Assembly: GCA_020086605.1 (NCBI GenBank)
Contig: JACBWW010000008.1
Span: 22,502,677 to 22,566,676 of the forward strand
DNA: 64,000 nucleotides
Origin: Lanius collurio
Taxonomy: Eukaryota > Chordata > Aves > Passeriformes > Laniidae
Direction: 5' to 3'
Shown: one piece after another, positions 1 to 10,899 of the stretch
Layout of the letters: every line of letters begins with the position of its first letter
Numbering within the stretch: position 1 is the stretch's first letter
Notes under the pieces: model-generated
The model's input: the letters and a program-made list of their open reading frames with translations, nothing else
Database searches by the model: none
Told to the model about the DNA's origin: nothing
Made by a program: the position numbers and the translations under genes

Positions 1-745
1 GGGTCTGAATGATGCCTTTTCTTTTCTTTTTCTATCACCAGATTGGGAAGGTGGTTTGGAACTGAAAATAAAGATAAGAAAGAAAAGGAGTTAGGAAAAA
101 GCTATGATCTGTAGTAAAGTCATCATGTATATTATGACATTAAAATGATGCTTGAGATTATCATGGAGAAAGTTTTAATATTGTCATTTTTTTTCCCACT
201 TGCAGCTAGGTGCAAAAAAACCCAAATTTTTCTTTTAGCTGGGAGAAGGAGGATCTTACTGGAAAGGAATAAGTAGGTAATCATGGCACAGAAACTTGGT
301 GGCTTTTTGGCATTTACACAGGAAGAAGTATAAAAAGTAGACCAAGAAGGTCATCATACCACGTGTGACTTGAGGAACACATAAGTCTCTTGATGATATG
401 AATGTATCAGAAGTTGTGTATGCATTTAAGAAGGGCAGAATTTGTCCCATCATGTTATCTGGAGAAAAGTATGACACACTATAATGTGCTTTAATTTATT
501 CTCCTGTGTGCAAACTCATTGTGAATGCAGAAACAGACGTTGTGGTGATTAGATTTAATAGGATTAGGACTCCCTGATGCCTTGCTTGTACAGTGATTGT
601 TCAAATTCTTGTAGAAGGAGGATTGTAATTTCATTTCTTTGTAAAATTCAAACTTCGTTACCTCTTCAGCTCACTTCTAATTTAATTCACTACATAATAT
701 TTATTTTCTCTTCTAATAATTACACCTCTACTTCACTTTCCTAAT
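1..745. other. AT-rich non-coding sequence
   Basis: Unique-looking AT-rich sequence with short T and A runs. Both strands are broken by frequent stops, and the longest open frame is about 73 codons with no recognisable protein features. No repeat family, RNA gene or promoter could be recognised. It ends where the LTR begins with TGTGCTGG. Confidence 0.6.
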
Positions 746-1326
746 TGTGCTGGTTTTGGCTGGGATAGAGTTAATTTTTGTCTCAGTGGATGGTGCAGGT
801 CTGTGTTTTGGATATGTTCTGAACACAAGGTTGATAATATAGAGAAGCTTTTTGTTATTGCTGAGCAGGGATTGCACAGGGCCAGGGTCTTTTCTGATTT
901 TCATACTGCCACTCCAGTGAGGAATTTGAGGGCTCATGGGAAGCTGGGAAGAGACACAGCTAGGACAGGTGACTCCAGCAGACCAAAGGGATATTGCAGA
1001 CCATATGACATCATGATCAGTACTTGAACTGAGGGGGAAGAAGGAGGAAGGAGGGAAGATTTGGAGTTATGACGTTTATCTTCCCAAGTCACCATTACAT
1101 GTGACTGGGCCCTGCTCTCCTGGAGATGGCTGAACACCTGCCTGCCTGTGCAAAGTGGTGGTAAGTTTGCTTTCCTTGTGTGTGCAGCTTTTGCCAGTTA
1201 AGCTGTCTTTATCTCAACCCATTAATTTTCCAGCTTTTATCCTTTAACTCTCCATGATCCCAGTGTTGGGGGAGTGAGTGGGTGGCTGCCTGGGCCTTGG
1301 CTGCTGTCTGGGCTTACACCATGGCA
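746..1326 (+). mobile_element. Avian endogenous-retrovirus LTR, plus orientation
   Basis: Seen: the block starts with TG (TGTGCTGGTTTTGGCTGGG), ends with CA (ACCATGGCA), is 581 bases long and is richer in G and C than its surroundings. Its internal order matches a very common bird LTR as I remember it: the GCTGGGATAGAG start, the TTGTTATTGCTGAGCAGGG segment, CCAAAGGGATATT, the CTTCCCAAGTCACC block, the GAGATGGCTGAACACCTG block and the CTGTCTTTATCTCAACCCA segment near the 3' end. The place where a TATA box would be expected (about 1015-1030) is decayed, so promoter function is unlikely. Target-site duplication: the five bases on each side (CTAAT and TGAAC) do not match, so the copy is old, or one end is not the true end, or it is the 5' LTR of a longer remnant. 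The exact family name cannot be given without a repeat library. Confidence 0.8.
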
Positions 1327-1935
1327 TGAACATATTCTCTCTCTTTCTTTACAGGATTCTCTGTATCAGGCTTGGTACTTTTAGTCTGTGGCTGATTTTC
1401 TGTTGCAATTCTCTCTTTATTCCTAATCACTATGAGACCTGTGTTCCTTGTAACAGGATGCTTCTGTGTATACAGGCAGTTATTTTCTTAACCACTCCCT
1501 ACAGTGCAAAATTCAATCTCCCCTTTGGTTCAAGCATAACTTCACTGGGGAGAATGGACAGATTAAAGAGAACGACTGCCAGATAGCTGAAACCTGTTTT
1601 CCTCTAGGTATCCATTGTGCTCACTCTCTGGCCAGGAAACTATTCTCAATTCTGTTTTGTGTACAAGATGGTGACTTAACTGCTCGGATGACCAAACAGA
1701 GGTTGCTAGGTCATTGTTACTGGCAGAGGCAGGAAAATATTTCTGGCAGACTGTTGCAATCTCTAATTTTTTGTTGTGTTAACTGGGATTGGACAAAAAG
1801 AGTATCACCATGGTGGTATCACCACTGGTTCAAAGTGCTAGGTGTTACCAGTATTGCTCAGAAGACAGGGCTGCATTCCTCACTGCTACTTTATCTCACT
1901 TTTAACAGGAACTGTGAGATCTGTTGTTAGTACAT
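1327..1935 (+). other. Sequence behind the LTR with two overlapping open frames, origin unknown
   Basis: Immediately downstream of the LTR, on the same strand, lie an open frame of 102 codons (1278-1586, starting inside the LTR) and one of 154 codons (1466-1930), the longest in the window. The 154-codon frame has several cysteines and tryptophans but no zinc-knuckle, protease or reverse-transcriptase motif I can recognise. A pyrimidine tract ending in CAG (about 1337-1354) resembles a splice acceptor, but nothing supports an exon. This could be the start of an ERV interior left of a lost 3' LTR, or ordinary flank. No clear tRNA primer-binding site follows the LTR end, which argues against an interior. 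Confidence 0.25.
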
Positions 1936-4900
1936 GGACATCATCTGTAACTGCAGCACAGAAAAGTATCTTTCATATTTGAGCCCCTTCACCTTAATAA
2001 TTGATCACATAGTTCCTGTATATGCAGTTTATGACCAAAGCAAGACAGAAGCTAGTTCATCCATTCTATAAAGAATACACTTAGTGTGGTCTAATAAGCA
2101 AACAAAGTTAGAGGGATAGCACCTGCTAGAATGGATTGTAAAAAAGATCTAAGTTAAGCCACATTCAGATGACAATTTTTAAAATTCTACTCTGCACATG
2201 GGCCAAAGAGTTAAATATAGTGTTCTCTTCAGTAATCTAATATAGTCACAATGGTCTGTTCTTCTTAAATATGCTCAAAAAATGCTTTCTAACATCTTCT
2301 CAGGGCTAAAGCAATGGCTGAAAAGTTAATTTATTAATGTGGTTTTATGATTTGAGTGCCACTGCAGTTTATTACCCAAAGCTCTAGATATGAAAACTTT
2401 TATTTCACAAAAATAAAAGCTATTACTTTTCCCCCTAAATATCAAGGCAGAATTTAACAATCAGGGGTAATACTTGTCACTACAGCTTTGTAGGATGGAA
2501 GCCTAAAGCTGTGAGATATGTGGTGGTTTCCTTCTGGTCTGTTCTACTCTATTCTACTCTATTAAGCTTAATTAATGGTAAAGTTAAGATTAATGAATTG
2601 CCAGTTATGCTGGGTTTTTTTTTGTTTGGTTCGTTTGTGGTTTTGGTCTGTGTTTTTCTTTTTTAAGGTTTAACACTAAAGCATTAAGTGCATTTGTCAA
2701 TGGCAACTCTAAAATTTAATTTCTATCGCTTCAATGAACCCTACTATTTCTGAATCTACAGTTGTGAAGGTTCCTATTGAACATGCCAGGCTTACAGTGC
2801 CAAATGGGCTATAATCAGAATAAATTCCAACCACACCCAGCTCCTCTGATCTCTGACAAGCAGCTGGAACACAAGGGTATTGATTTTCTACCAAGTTTCT
2901 ATACTCTCCATGCAACAAGTTTCATTTTACCCAACATTACATATACATTGATAATGATAGGTAAGAGATAAGAAATGCTTGCCAGTCTCGCCGGATATTT
3001 CACATGGTGAAGGTAAAAAACTATATGGCTTTTATATTTATTCAGTAATAAAATGTGGTTCCATTTGGAATGGGATATTTGGAGGTACTTTTTTTTACAT
3101 TGCATAGAACATGGACTGTAACTGATCAACTACTTTGTGGAAACACATTTCTCCTGGTTCTTAATGATGATGAGATAAAGGTTGAGATTGAAATTCATTA
3201 CTTTAGCCTAAGTAACTCTTTTTGTTACACTGGTTTCATGATTAATTTTGTAAGTTATAGTATTATTCAAGTAATGTATGAGTATAATTATCAGTAGTAA
3301 AATTACAAAAATTCCTCTAATTGAAGGAAAAGAGTGAACAAACACAATACTATAAGATGCTTCCATTAAGGCTGAGGAAGTAGAAAAATATATATTGAAC
3401 ATAAATTTCAGGGAAAGCAGCAAATATTAGTAATTTAAAGAATAAAAAATCACCAAATATTATAACATTGCTCCATGGACTTTCTAATCAGACTATAAAA
3501 CTTTTAACAGTGCTTGACAGACTGCCTCAGTCTTAATTTTTCACATACTTGGAACTATTTTTAATCAATTTAGTTACAGTTTTCTAAAAGACTAGAATCA
3601 TATGAAGTATGCTTATCACTTTTTAAATATCTCAGAGCAAGTATTGCTGCTAAATTTCCTGTTAAGAATTATGCAAATCAAAAATCTTATGGAACTATTA
3701 CAGGAATTATATAGGCCTATTTTCATCAACTGTACCTTAGATCTTTGAAGATTATTATTCTATTAAAGATAAAAGTGTTCAAGGATGAACCCTTATAGTG
3801 CTAGAGTGATAAGTAGATATGGGTTATTTCTAATCTCCTATAGGTGAATGTTCTGATTACAAGTTAGTATCATTACCTTCTATGGCATTAAATGCTCTTA
3901 ATGGGGTTTATATATTCCTTCATATTTTTTATACCTTTTAATGCTGTTTAGTTCACAGAGTTAAACTTGGCATAATAGATAATTATATTTTTATTTTTAT
4001 TTCCCTAAATCCAGAGGATGCAATAAAGTTTCCTTTGGCTTATGCCTACACTTTTTGATTTGGGGGGAACTTAATTTTTGAATTACTAAACTTGTAGTTT
4101 TTTCCCAGTATTACTATTAGTGACAACCTGGATATTGTTGTGACTAGTAACAGCTTTAGCATTTAGTTTCTGGTCTAAGATTACACAATTAATAGTAATT
4201 GACCATACTGGAAAATAAAATGGAGAATTAATTACCAGTTTGCAAAGCATTTAATCTGAACTAAGGCAAAAGGACTCAGAGAGGAAGACTCAGTGGGCCC
4301 AGAGTACCACAGGTCATTAATACAGGAAAAAGGTGATTTTTCAGCATAGAGGTCATTGGGGAAGACATTTGCACTGCCCAGTTACTAAATTGGTTGCTTT
4401 TTGCTTTCTTAATTCACCTTACCTTTCTCCACTTTAACATAATCACTTTTCAATGGCAGTATTAAGTTGACCCAAAAATATGCATTAGAATTACATATTT
4501 TGCCATGGTTTTGGGGGGAAGAAAAATCAGTTAGATTAATAGAACAATTTATTTGAAAACAGAAGAGGTAAATCCAATTATGTAGCCTCTCCTTCTTTAC
4601 AGAATCAGCAAAGAATATTTTTGCTGTAATTTCTGTTTGAAAACTTTAATTTTTATCTAAGCATACTTAAAATTAAAATTATCCACTATTGCTTTAAGAC
4701 CTTGAATGACTGAAAAAACAACATTCCTATGGAGATTAATATAATGAATCATTATCCTCATTGTTAAAAACAACACAAAAAAAGTGCCTTACTTTTTATG
4801 GATTAATGTAATTTATGTAACCATTAAGACTTCTGATAAAATACATGCCTCTTTACTGCCAGAAAGTTCTTTTCCACATAGGAATGATAAGATCACACGG

Positions 4901-6075
4901 TTAATTTTCTGTGGATGACTAGACTTAATTTCTGTACAGAATTACTGAAAACCTATTTCTAACATCTTAGATCACTTTTATTGCTCTTCCTGAAGCTTAT
5001 GAAGCTTGAGTAAACTTTTTGTAGTTTGACAATGACAAACAGACATCAGACCAAACCAAGCATAGCTGCATATCCATACCTAACATTGCCTTGGTATTTC
5101 CACAGTGACATAGTCTAGAGTGTCTTTACCTTTTATTCTATGTAAAATAGAGAACTTTTACTTGGTTTTGGCTAGAGTGAGAGCACTTTTTCCACCTACT
5201 GAGCACCCTAGGAACTGACAGATCCTCAAAGGTCAGTTTCTGTCTGAGTGATACACACTCACTTTTGCATAAGGCCCTCCAAAACTTTTCAGAATAGCTG
5301 CAAATTTAATCTTATTTTATTTTATTTTTATGACTGTTCAGACGTTAGAGCCCAGCTCACCTTTACAACCTGCAGGAAGGCATAAACCAGACCTGTTTAT
5401 TTTCTTTACTGCTTAGCCTGATTAGTACTCTTAAAGTACAACTGCCTGAGGTCAACCAAATAAGGAGATATTACCTTCCCTGCTGCAAAGTACTCTTTAT
5501 CCAAGTTCAGCAGTAAAAGTTGCTGAGTCAAGTTCTATCTCTGCCAGTTTAAAATGAGACCTATTTCTCCTAATCTCTTATGTTTTCCCTTTTAGCCCTT
5601 CCTTCACAAGTTGATTCAACTTTACAAGAAATAGGTGCTCATTAAGAAGAACCTATAGCATAAGGGTCATTAATTTTAGCTATCCTTATTCAGACTAATA
5701 ACATTTAATGATATTTAAATTTATTTTTATGCAGAAAGGCATATCTTTACTCCTATGAGAAACAGAAAGGTTCTTCTCTATCTTGAATCTCTCTTTTTGT
5801 GGCATTTATTTATTCAACATAGAACAGAAGAGCTTCAAGAGCCATTTTGAAACATAATAGCTTCTAGAGCCTGTCTTCTCCCTCCACCCCATCTCCCTTC
5901 ACCACTGTAAAATGTTCTGTAGATGGTGGTATAAGGGTTGCTTTCAGTGGAGGACAGTCTTGAACCTGAAGCTGCCATGTGATACAGTGATTGCCTAAGT
6001 AATGCTGCTTATTTTTTTTTGTATATCATAAATTAATAATTACATCTTTAAATTCCAAAAAGATGCAATAAACAG
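1936..6075. other. AT-rich non-coding sequence
   Basis: Unique-looking AT-rich DNA. The only internal repeats noted are a perfect two-copy 10-base tandem at 2542-2561 (TTCTACTCTA twice) and a T/G-rich stretch near 2611-2660. Open frames are short (up to about 80 codons), occur in all frames and resemble nothing known. No RNA gene or promoter was recognised. Confidence 0.55.
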
Positions 6076-6258
6076 AGGCCCAGAGAAGATGTGAAATTTC
6101 TGCCCTTGGAAAAGTTTAAAATTCAAGTGGAAAAGGTCCTAAGCCACTTTATCTAATATCAAAGTTGGATACATCTTCAAAATTGGCCCTGCTTGGAAGA
6201 TGAGAGAGAAACAGTCTCCAGAGGTGCATTCCAACCAGAATAATCTTACAGTTCTGAA
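6076..6258 (+). mobile_element. Old CR1 LINE 3'-end remnant
   Basis: The order of short matches follows the conserved 3' part of CR1: AGGCCCAGAGAAG at the start, then CCCTTGGAAAAGTTTAAAATTC, CAAGTGGAAAAGGTCCTAAGC, and finally CTCCAGAGGTGCATTCCAACC followed by a degraded AGTTCTGAAAC tail. CR1 is the dominant bird non-LTR retrotransposon. Copies are usually 5'-truncated and lack a poly-A tail. This one is strongly diverged and carries no coding capacity. Ends are approximate. Confidence 0.6.
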
Positions 6259-8954
6259 ACAGTGTTCAGTTCTACAAAGCATGCCTCAGTCTTGGGAAGG
6301 ATTGACTTACAATCCATCTGTGTCCTTACAATTTCATGTTGATTAGGGAACCTATACTTGTACTCAGAATTTGGTGGTAGAAAATATTAATGAACATTGT
6401 CACTAAACACCTATGGAATATAGGAATATCAGTCAGATCATTAAATAACTTCTGGGATCCTCAGAGTTAGGAGCTAATAACTGTGCACTAACATAGACTT
6501 TCTCTGTGGATCTGTTTGTACATTAGCAAAACTGAAAAGGCTTTTTCAGCTGGGTAGCTTTTGCATGAATCTCCCATTCCTGTGAATGGAGTTTGTTTTC
6601 TGATTCTAAAGGTATGACATTATTTCTGTTTGCTACTGAAATTAATTCTATTACTCCATTATGGTTGTATTCTCAAATGCTTTTTTTTCTATTTCAAATT
6701 ATTAAAAAAACAAAAGAGAAAAATATTCTGTGAGTCGTACCAAAAATTTACAATTTTGAAAAAGAGTAGAAATGCAATCATTTTTATTCACTATCATGTT
6801 TGTACAGATTTGGGTTAGGCAATTGTTTTTGGTTGAAGACAGGCAATCACTTGACAGTTAAACAATGTCATTAATATTGGCAAGGATCAGAATTCTCCCA
6901 GGAAACACAGCACACTTGTGAAACATGATTACCTGAAATGAATCTGTCATTTCACACACTTGAGAGCAACATAATTGTTGCCTAATGTGTGAATCTGTTT
7001 CAGTTTACATTACCCTAAAAAAAGGCAAGAAGTGTTAAAGCCTACTATTCTTTACTCAGGTTTGTTGGGGCTTTTTGTGTTAAAATTGGATACAGTTCAA
7101 AGATTTGTGTGAATTTGAACTGTAACATGTTCAAGAATCCCTTCCCACTACTGCAAAAACTGACACTTTCCTGTTTAAATAAAAGCGAATATTCATATGT
7201 GCTTTGAGGACTGACAAATCCTGACTGTAGTCTGGCTGCATACTGACAAATACCCTGGTGCATTAGTTTGGTGTCTTCTTTCAGAATCTGCATCAAACTG
7301 AACATCTGTTAGGAACTCTCCATAGTGCCTAAGCCCTGGTTTATGTGAACTAGTACCTTAAAATTAACAGCCCATACTGGTTTATGCCGCTGGAACATCT
7401 CATCCATCAGAGCAAACAGAAGAAATCAACTCCATGAGGACAATTTTCCAAAATATCCTGACTTTTAAACCCCTTTTTATCAAATGCACTATTTATAGCT
7501 GTGAATAATCAGTTTTAGACCCTCTTGTGATAGTTTGCACAGATAACATGTTTCTGGCACAGAGGTGGGCCCAGAAAATGTAAATATACATTGGGTGCAG
7601 GAATCAAGAAAACTGACATGCATTATCTTCACAGACTGTAAGTGAAGCTCTGCATAGTTGGAGTAGGCTCCTCCTTGTTTAGACTTACTTTCCTAGGAGC
7701 TTTTACTATGTCCAAGGTAATGTACAACCACTTTTCACTGTCAAATCAACTCCACAGACATGTATCTGAAATAGCTTTACATGTTCTCAAATCACATTGT
7801 AGCTGTGAACACTATATATCTTCTCTGTCCTACACAAGGTCTCTGTATTAGATATTATATAACCATTCCTGCTTTGCCATCTTTTGTTACGTCTTAAAAT
7901 CTGCAACCAAGTGTTTTAGGCTGTTGGGCTTCATAGATTTCACGTATGCTGGATTTTGTCTGAGGGGAGAAAAGAACCTTAGCAAGTAGACTAAAAAGCT
8001 GACTCTCCCAGAGAAGGAAAGGGCTTGTAGTTTTCTGAATCTGTAATAGTACACAGTTTACTGTAAAAACCACATTTTTAGAAAATATTTTCTTTTCCTC
8101 TAAGAACAATCTTTTTGGATTTAAAAATTATTTTTTGCTTTATACATTTCGATCATGATGTAATTGTTTTTTCTCACTTTCTTTGTGGTCATACAGTCCA
8201 CTGTCAGGATAATTTCTACATGCTCTTTTCATTCATGTAGAGATAATGTGGCACGATTAAGGAATGTAAAACATAGCATCACTGTGTTTCTAGGCCATTT
8301 CATTATTAGTCCCATTATTCAGAAGACAAATCACTTCAGGCTGGATGTTGGTATAGATATAGTTTGATTCTAAGCATATTATATATAAATCTTTTCTCTT
8401 TTCTTCCACCAGACTGTTACATCTTTAGACTTACTACAGCAGCATCGATATGGCTGCCCCAAATATTTTCTTATATAAATATTGCCTTAAGTAAAAATTT
8501 TACTCCTCCAGTGCATCATATCAATTTCTTACATTAAATCAATGACAAAATTGGTAAACTTGTAAGAACAAATCTTCTGCAATTAGTCTGAACTGAAAAA
8601 AAAATTAATTTCCCACTTTTCTAACTCTTTTTCTTTCTTCTAGGGCTGAATGGCTTTAAACCTTTGCTTCCAACCCAGGTTTCTTTGGCAGGTACCTCCA
8701 TGCCACATTAGCATGCTGCTACCATCACAGTATGTAACTTTTTTCCTGGGTCATGCAGGGAACATAGAACAGGTTTTGGATAGTACTGGTCTAGAGTCAA
8801 CCCAAAAGATCACATCAAGATTCTGAGCTGATCCTCATTCGTGATACATAAAAAATCAGTTCAAAAATCTGAGAAAGGGCCTGAAGAAGGCCAAGGGAGG
8901 GATCAAGCAACTGGTTTTGGTTACCTAAAACTTCAGAGGTGCACAGTGACACAG
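6259..8954. other. AT-rich non-coding sequence
   Basis: No gene or repeat family recognised. Open frames of 60-86 codons occur on both strands without protein-like features. The part at about 6835-7015 has the mixed composition and AT-core motifs often seen in conserved non-coding elements, but conservation cannot be judged from one sequence. Confidence 0.5.
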
Positions 8955-9116
8955 ATTGCTGCAGGAGAAGCTCTCTGCCAAGAGGGGCTGCTGAGTATCC
9001 ATCCCTGGACATGCTCAAAACACAATGGAGCCAGTTCCTGAGTAACCTGATGAGACCTCACAGCTGGCTTCACTGGGGAGGCTGGGCTGGCCAATTTTCA
9101 CAGCTTCCTTCAAACA
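8955..9116 (+). mobile_element. CR1 LINE 3'-end fragment
   Basis: Seen in order: GGGGCTGCTGAGTATCCATC, CTGGACATGCTCAAAACACA, GGAGCCAGTTCCTGAGTAACCTG, then GGAGGCTGGGCTGGCCAATTTTCACAGCTTCCTTC. This is the same order as the CR1 3' region (the segment for the last residues of ORF2 and the short 3' untranslated region). It is a 5'-truncated, diverged copy without the octamer tail. Upstream similarity may continue to about 8860 but is too weak to claim. Confidence 0.65.
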
Positions 9117-10866
9117 TAAATATCTCATGATTCTGTTCTACAACACTGAAGTTCATCGAGTTAGCCAAAGTTTATATTACCTTTTAAAAACAATACTTGA
9201 ATACTAGAACAATTTCTTATATGTTCCCCCAAGAAACATCTCAATACAAGACACTTGTAATCTTTTGTACAGAAAAATTATAGCTCCAGTATAGTGGTAA
9301 ATTACCTGCTAGTATTAGATTTCTCCTAATTCTCATATTTAACATAGTCCCCTCAGTTGAGTAAAAAAACTGTTTTTGTTTTAAGAGATTCAGTTTTTCA
9401 CCAAAATAATTCCTATAAATACAAATTGCCAAAAAATTTAAACCATAATATAATAAAATATAAACTTTAATGTAAATCATATATCCTGAAAAAAATTCTG
9501 AACAATTAAAATAAATACTTTTTTTTTCTTTTTACTATCTCACTTTTTCAGTATTTTGGTGCTATGGTGCTATAACTAGCAGAAATATCTATAATCCAAT
9601 TATGCAAAAAGCTTACTTTTGGACTTTAATTTCATTTTTAAGATGGCTGCTAGAATATTCTGATCTTCCAAAACATTCAAGAATGCACAAAAAGGCTAAC
9701 AAGAGACTTCTCAGCACTGGTGACTTCCTACAAAATATTTTTGTTTTGATCAGTCTTTTTCTGATGAAAATTACTCCCAATATTTTAAATACTATCCAAC
9801 AAGCTACAGTATTCTATAAAAACCAACCTGCCACCGCTGCTGCTGCTGTTTAGGTAATAAAGCCAGGCTGATAAAAGCTTGCTGCAACTGAATTCCAGTT
9901 CAGCCTTTTATAGGTATCTAGACTTCATGAAAGTCACCTCTCTCCCCTGCACTTTCCCTCTCCTTCTTTGCCCTTCAATGTGCAGTCAGTCACAGCCTAG
10001 AGAATGAAACTATATTAAAGTAAGCTTAATATGAAAGTAAGCTCCAATTTCTGCAGCCTTTTTAATTTTATCTCTGCTGATGGTCTTTAAGACCTAAGGA
10101 CAACATGAAATGAGATCCTAAGGACAATGCTATTGTTGTTTACTTCTAATGGAATTAATTTTGCATATTTTTCTCATAGTTACAGGCATAGAAATGTCAT
10201 TTCCAATTATTCTTTGTGAGGGGATGAAATAGAATAGATAAAGACATAAAAATACAATAAAGAGTGGTAGATAAGAGTGAATAATTCACATTTCACCAAT
10301 GTTCCTCTGTGATGGATATCCTCCTTATCAGGTCCATATTTGCCTCTAAGCCTGGAACTATCTGACTTCTATTACTGCAAATTATTGCTGGGAATATTGA
10401 ATTGTGGTACTAATATGCTAGACAAACAACTTAAACTTAGAGTATTGCTTTCACCCCAGTTAAAGCTGCTTGCACAATCATTTTGTCCTCATTTTGCCTC
10501 AGTATTCTGTTTGTCATACTAATGAATGTTTGCAGAGCCATACTTGCCAGCAGCCCTAGGCAGGATCAGCTCTGCCTTGTGCCATAAAGGCAGCAAGCAA
10601 AGTATATCTGCTCATGGAAAGCTTCCTAAAAAGCCTCACAGAGTCAAGGGCTGATTCTGAGAACCAGCAACTTTTTTTTCTCTCTGACAGGCATAAATGC
10701 TTCCAGATGCCAAAGTAGCAACAAGGGAGTCTCACAACTGAGCAATACATAGAAGCAGAGATACATCAAAAATACTAGCAGAATTGTTTTGTTGAACACC
10801 TTGCAGCTGTGGATTTGTATCCAAACTAGGGACTCAGATTTGCAACCAAAAAGAAAAACAAAAAAA

Positions 10867-10899
<33 letters not shown>

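Noticed and set aside
1337..1354. Pyrimidine tract plus CAG as a splice acceptor
   Set aside because: No convincing coding exon follows, and such motifs are common by chance.
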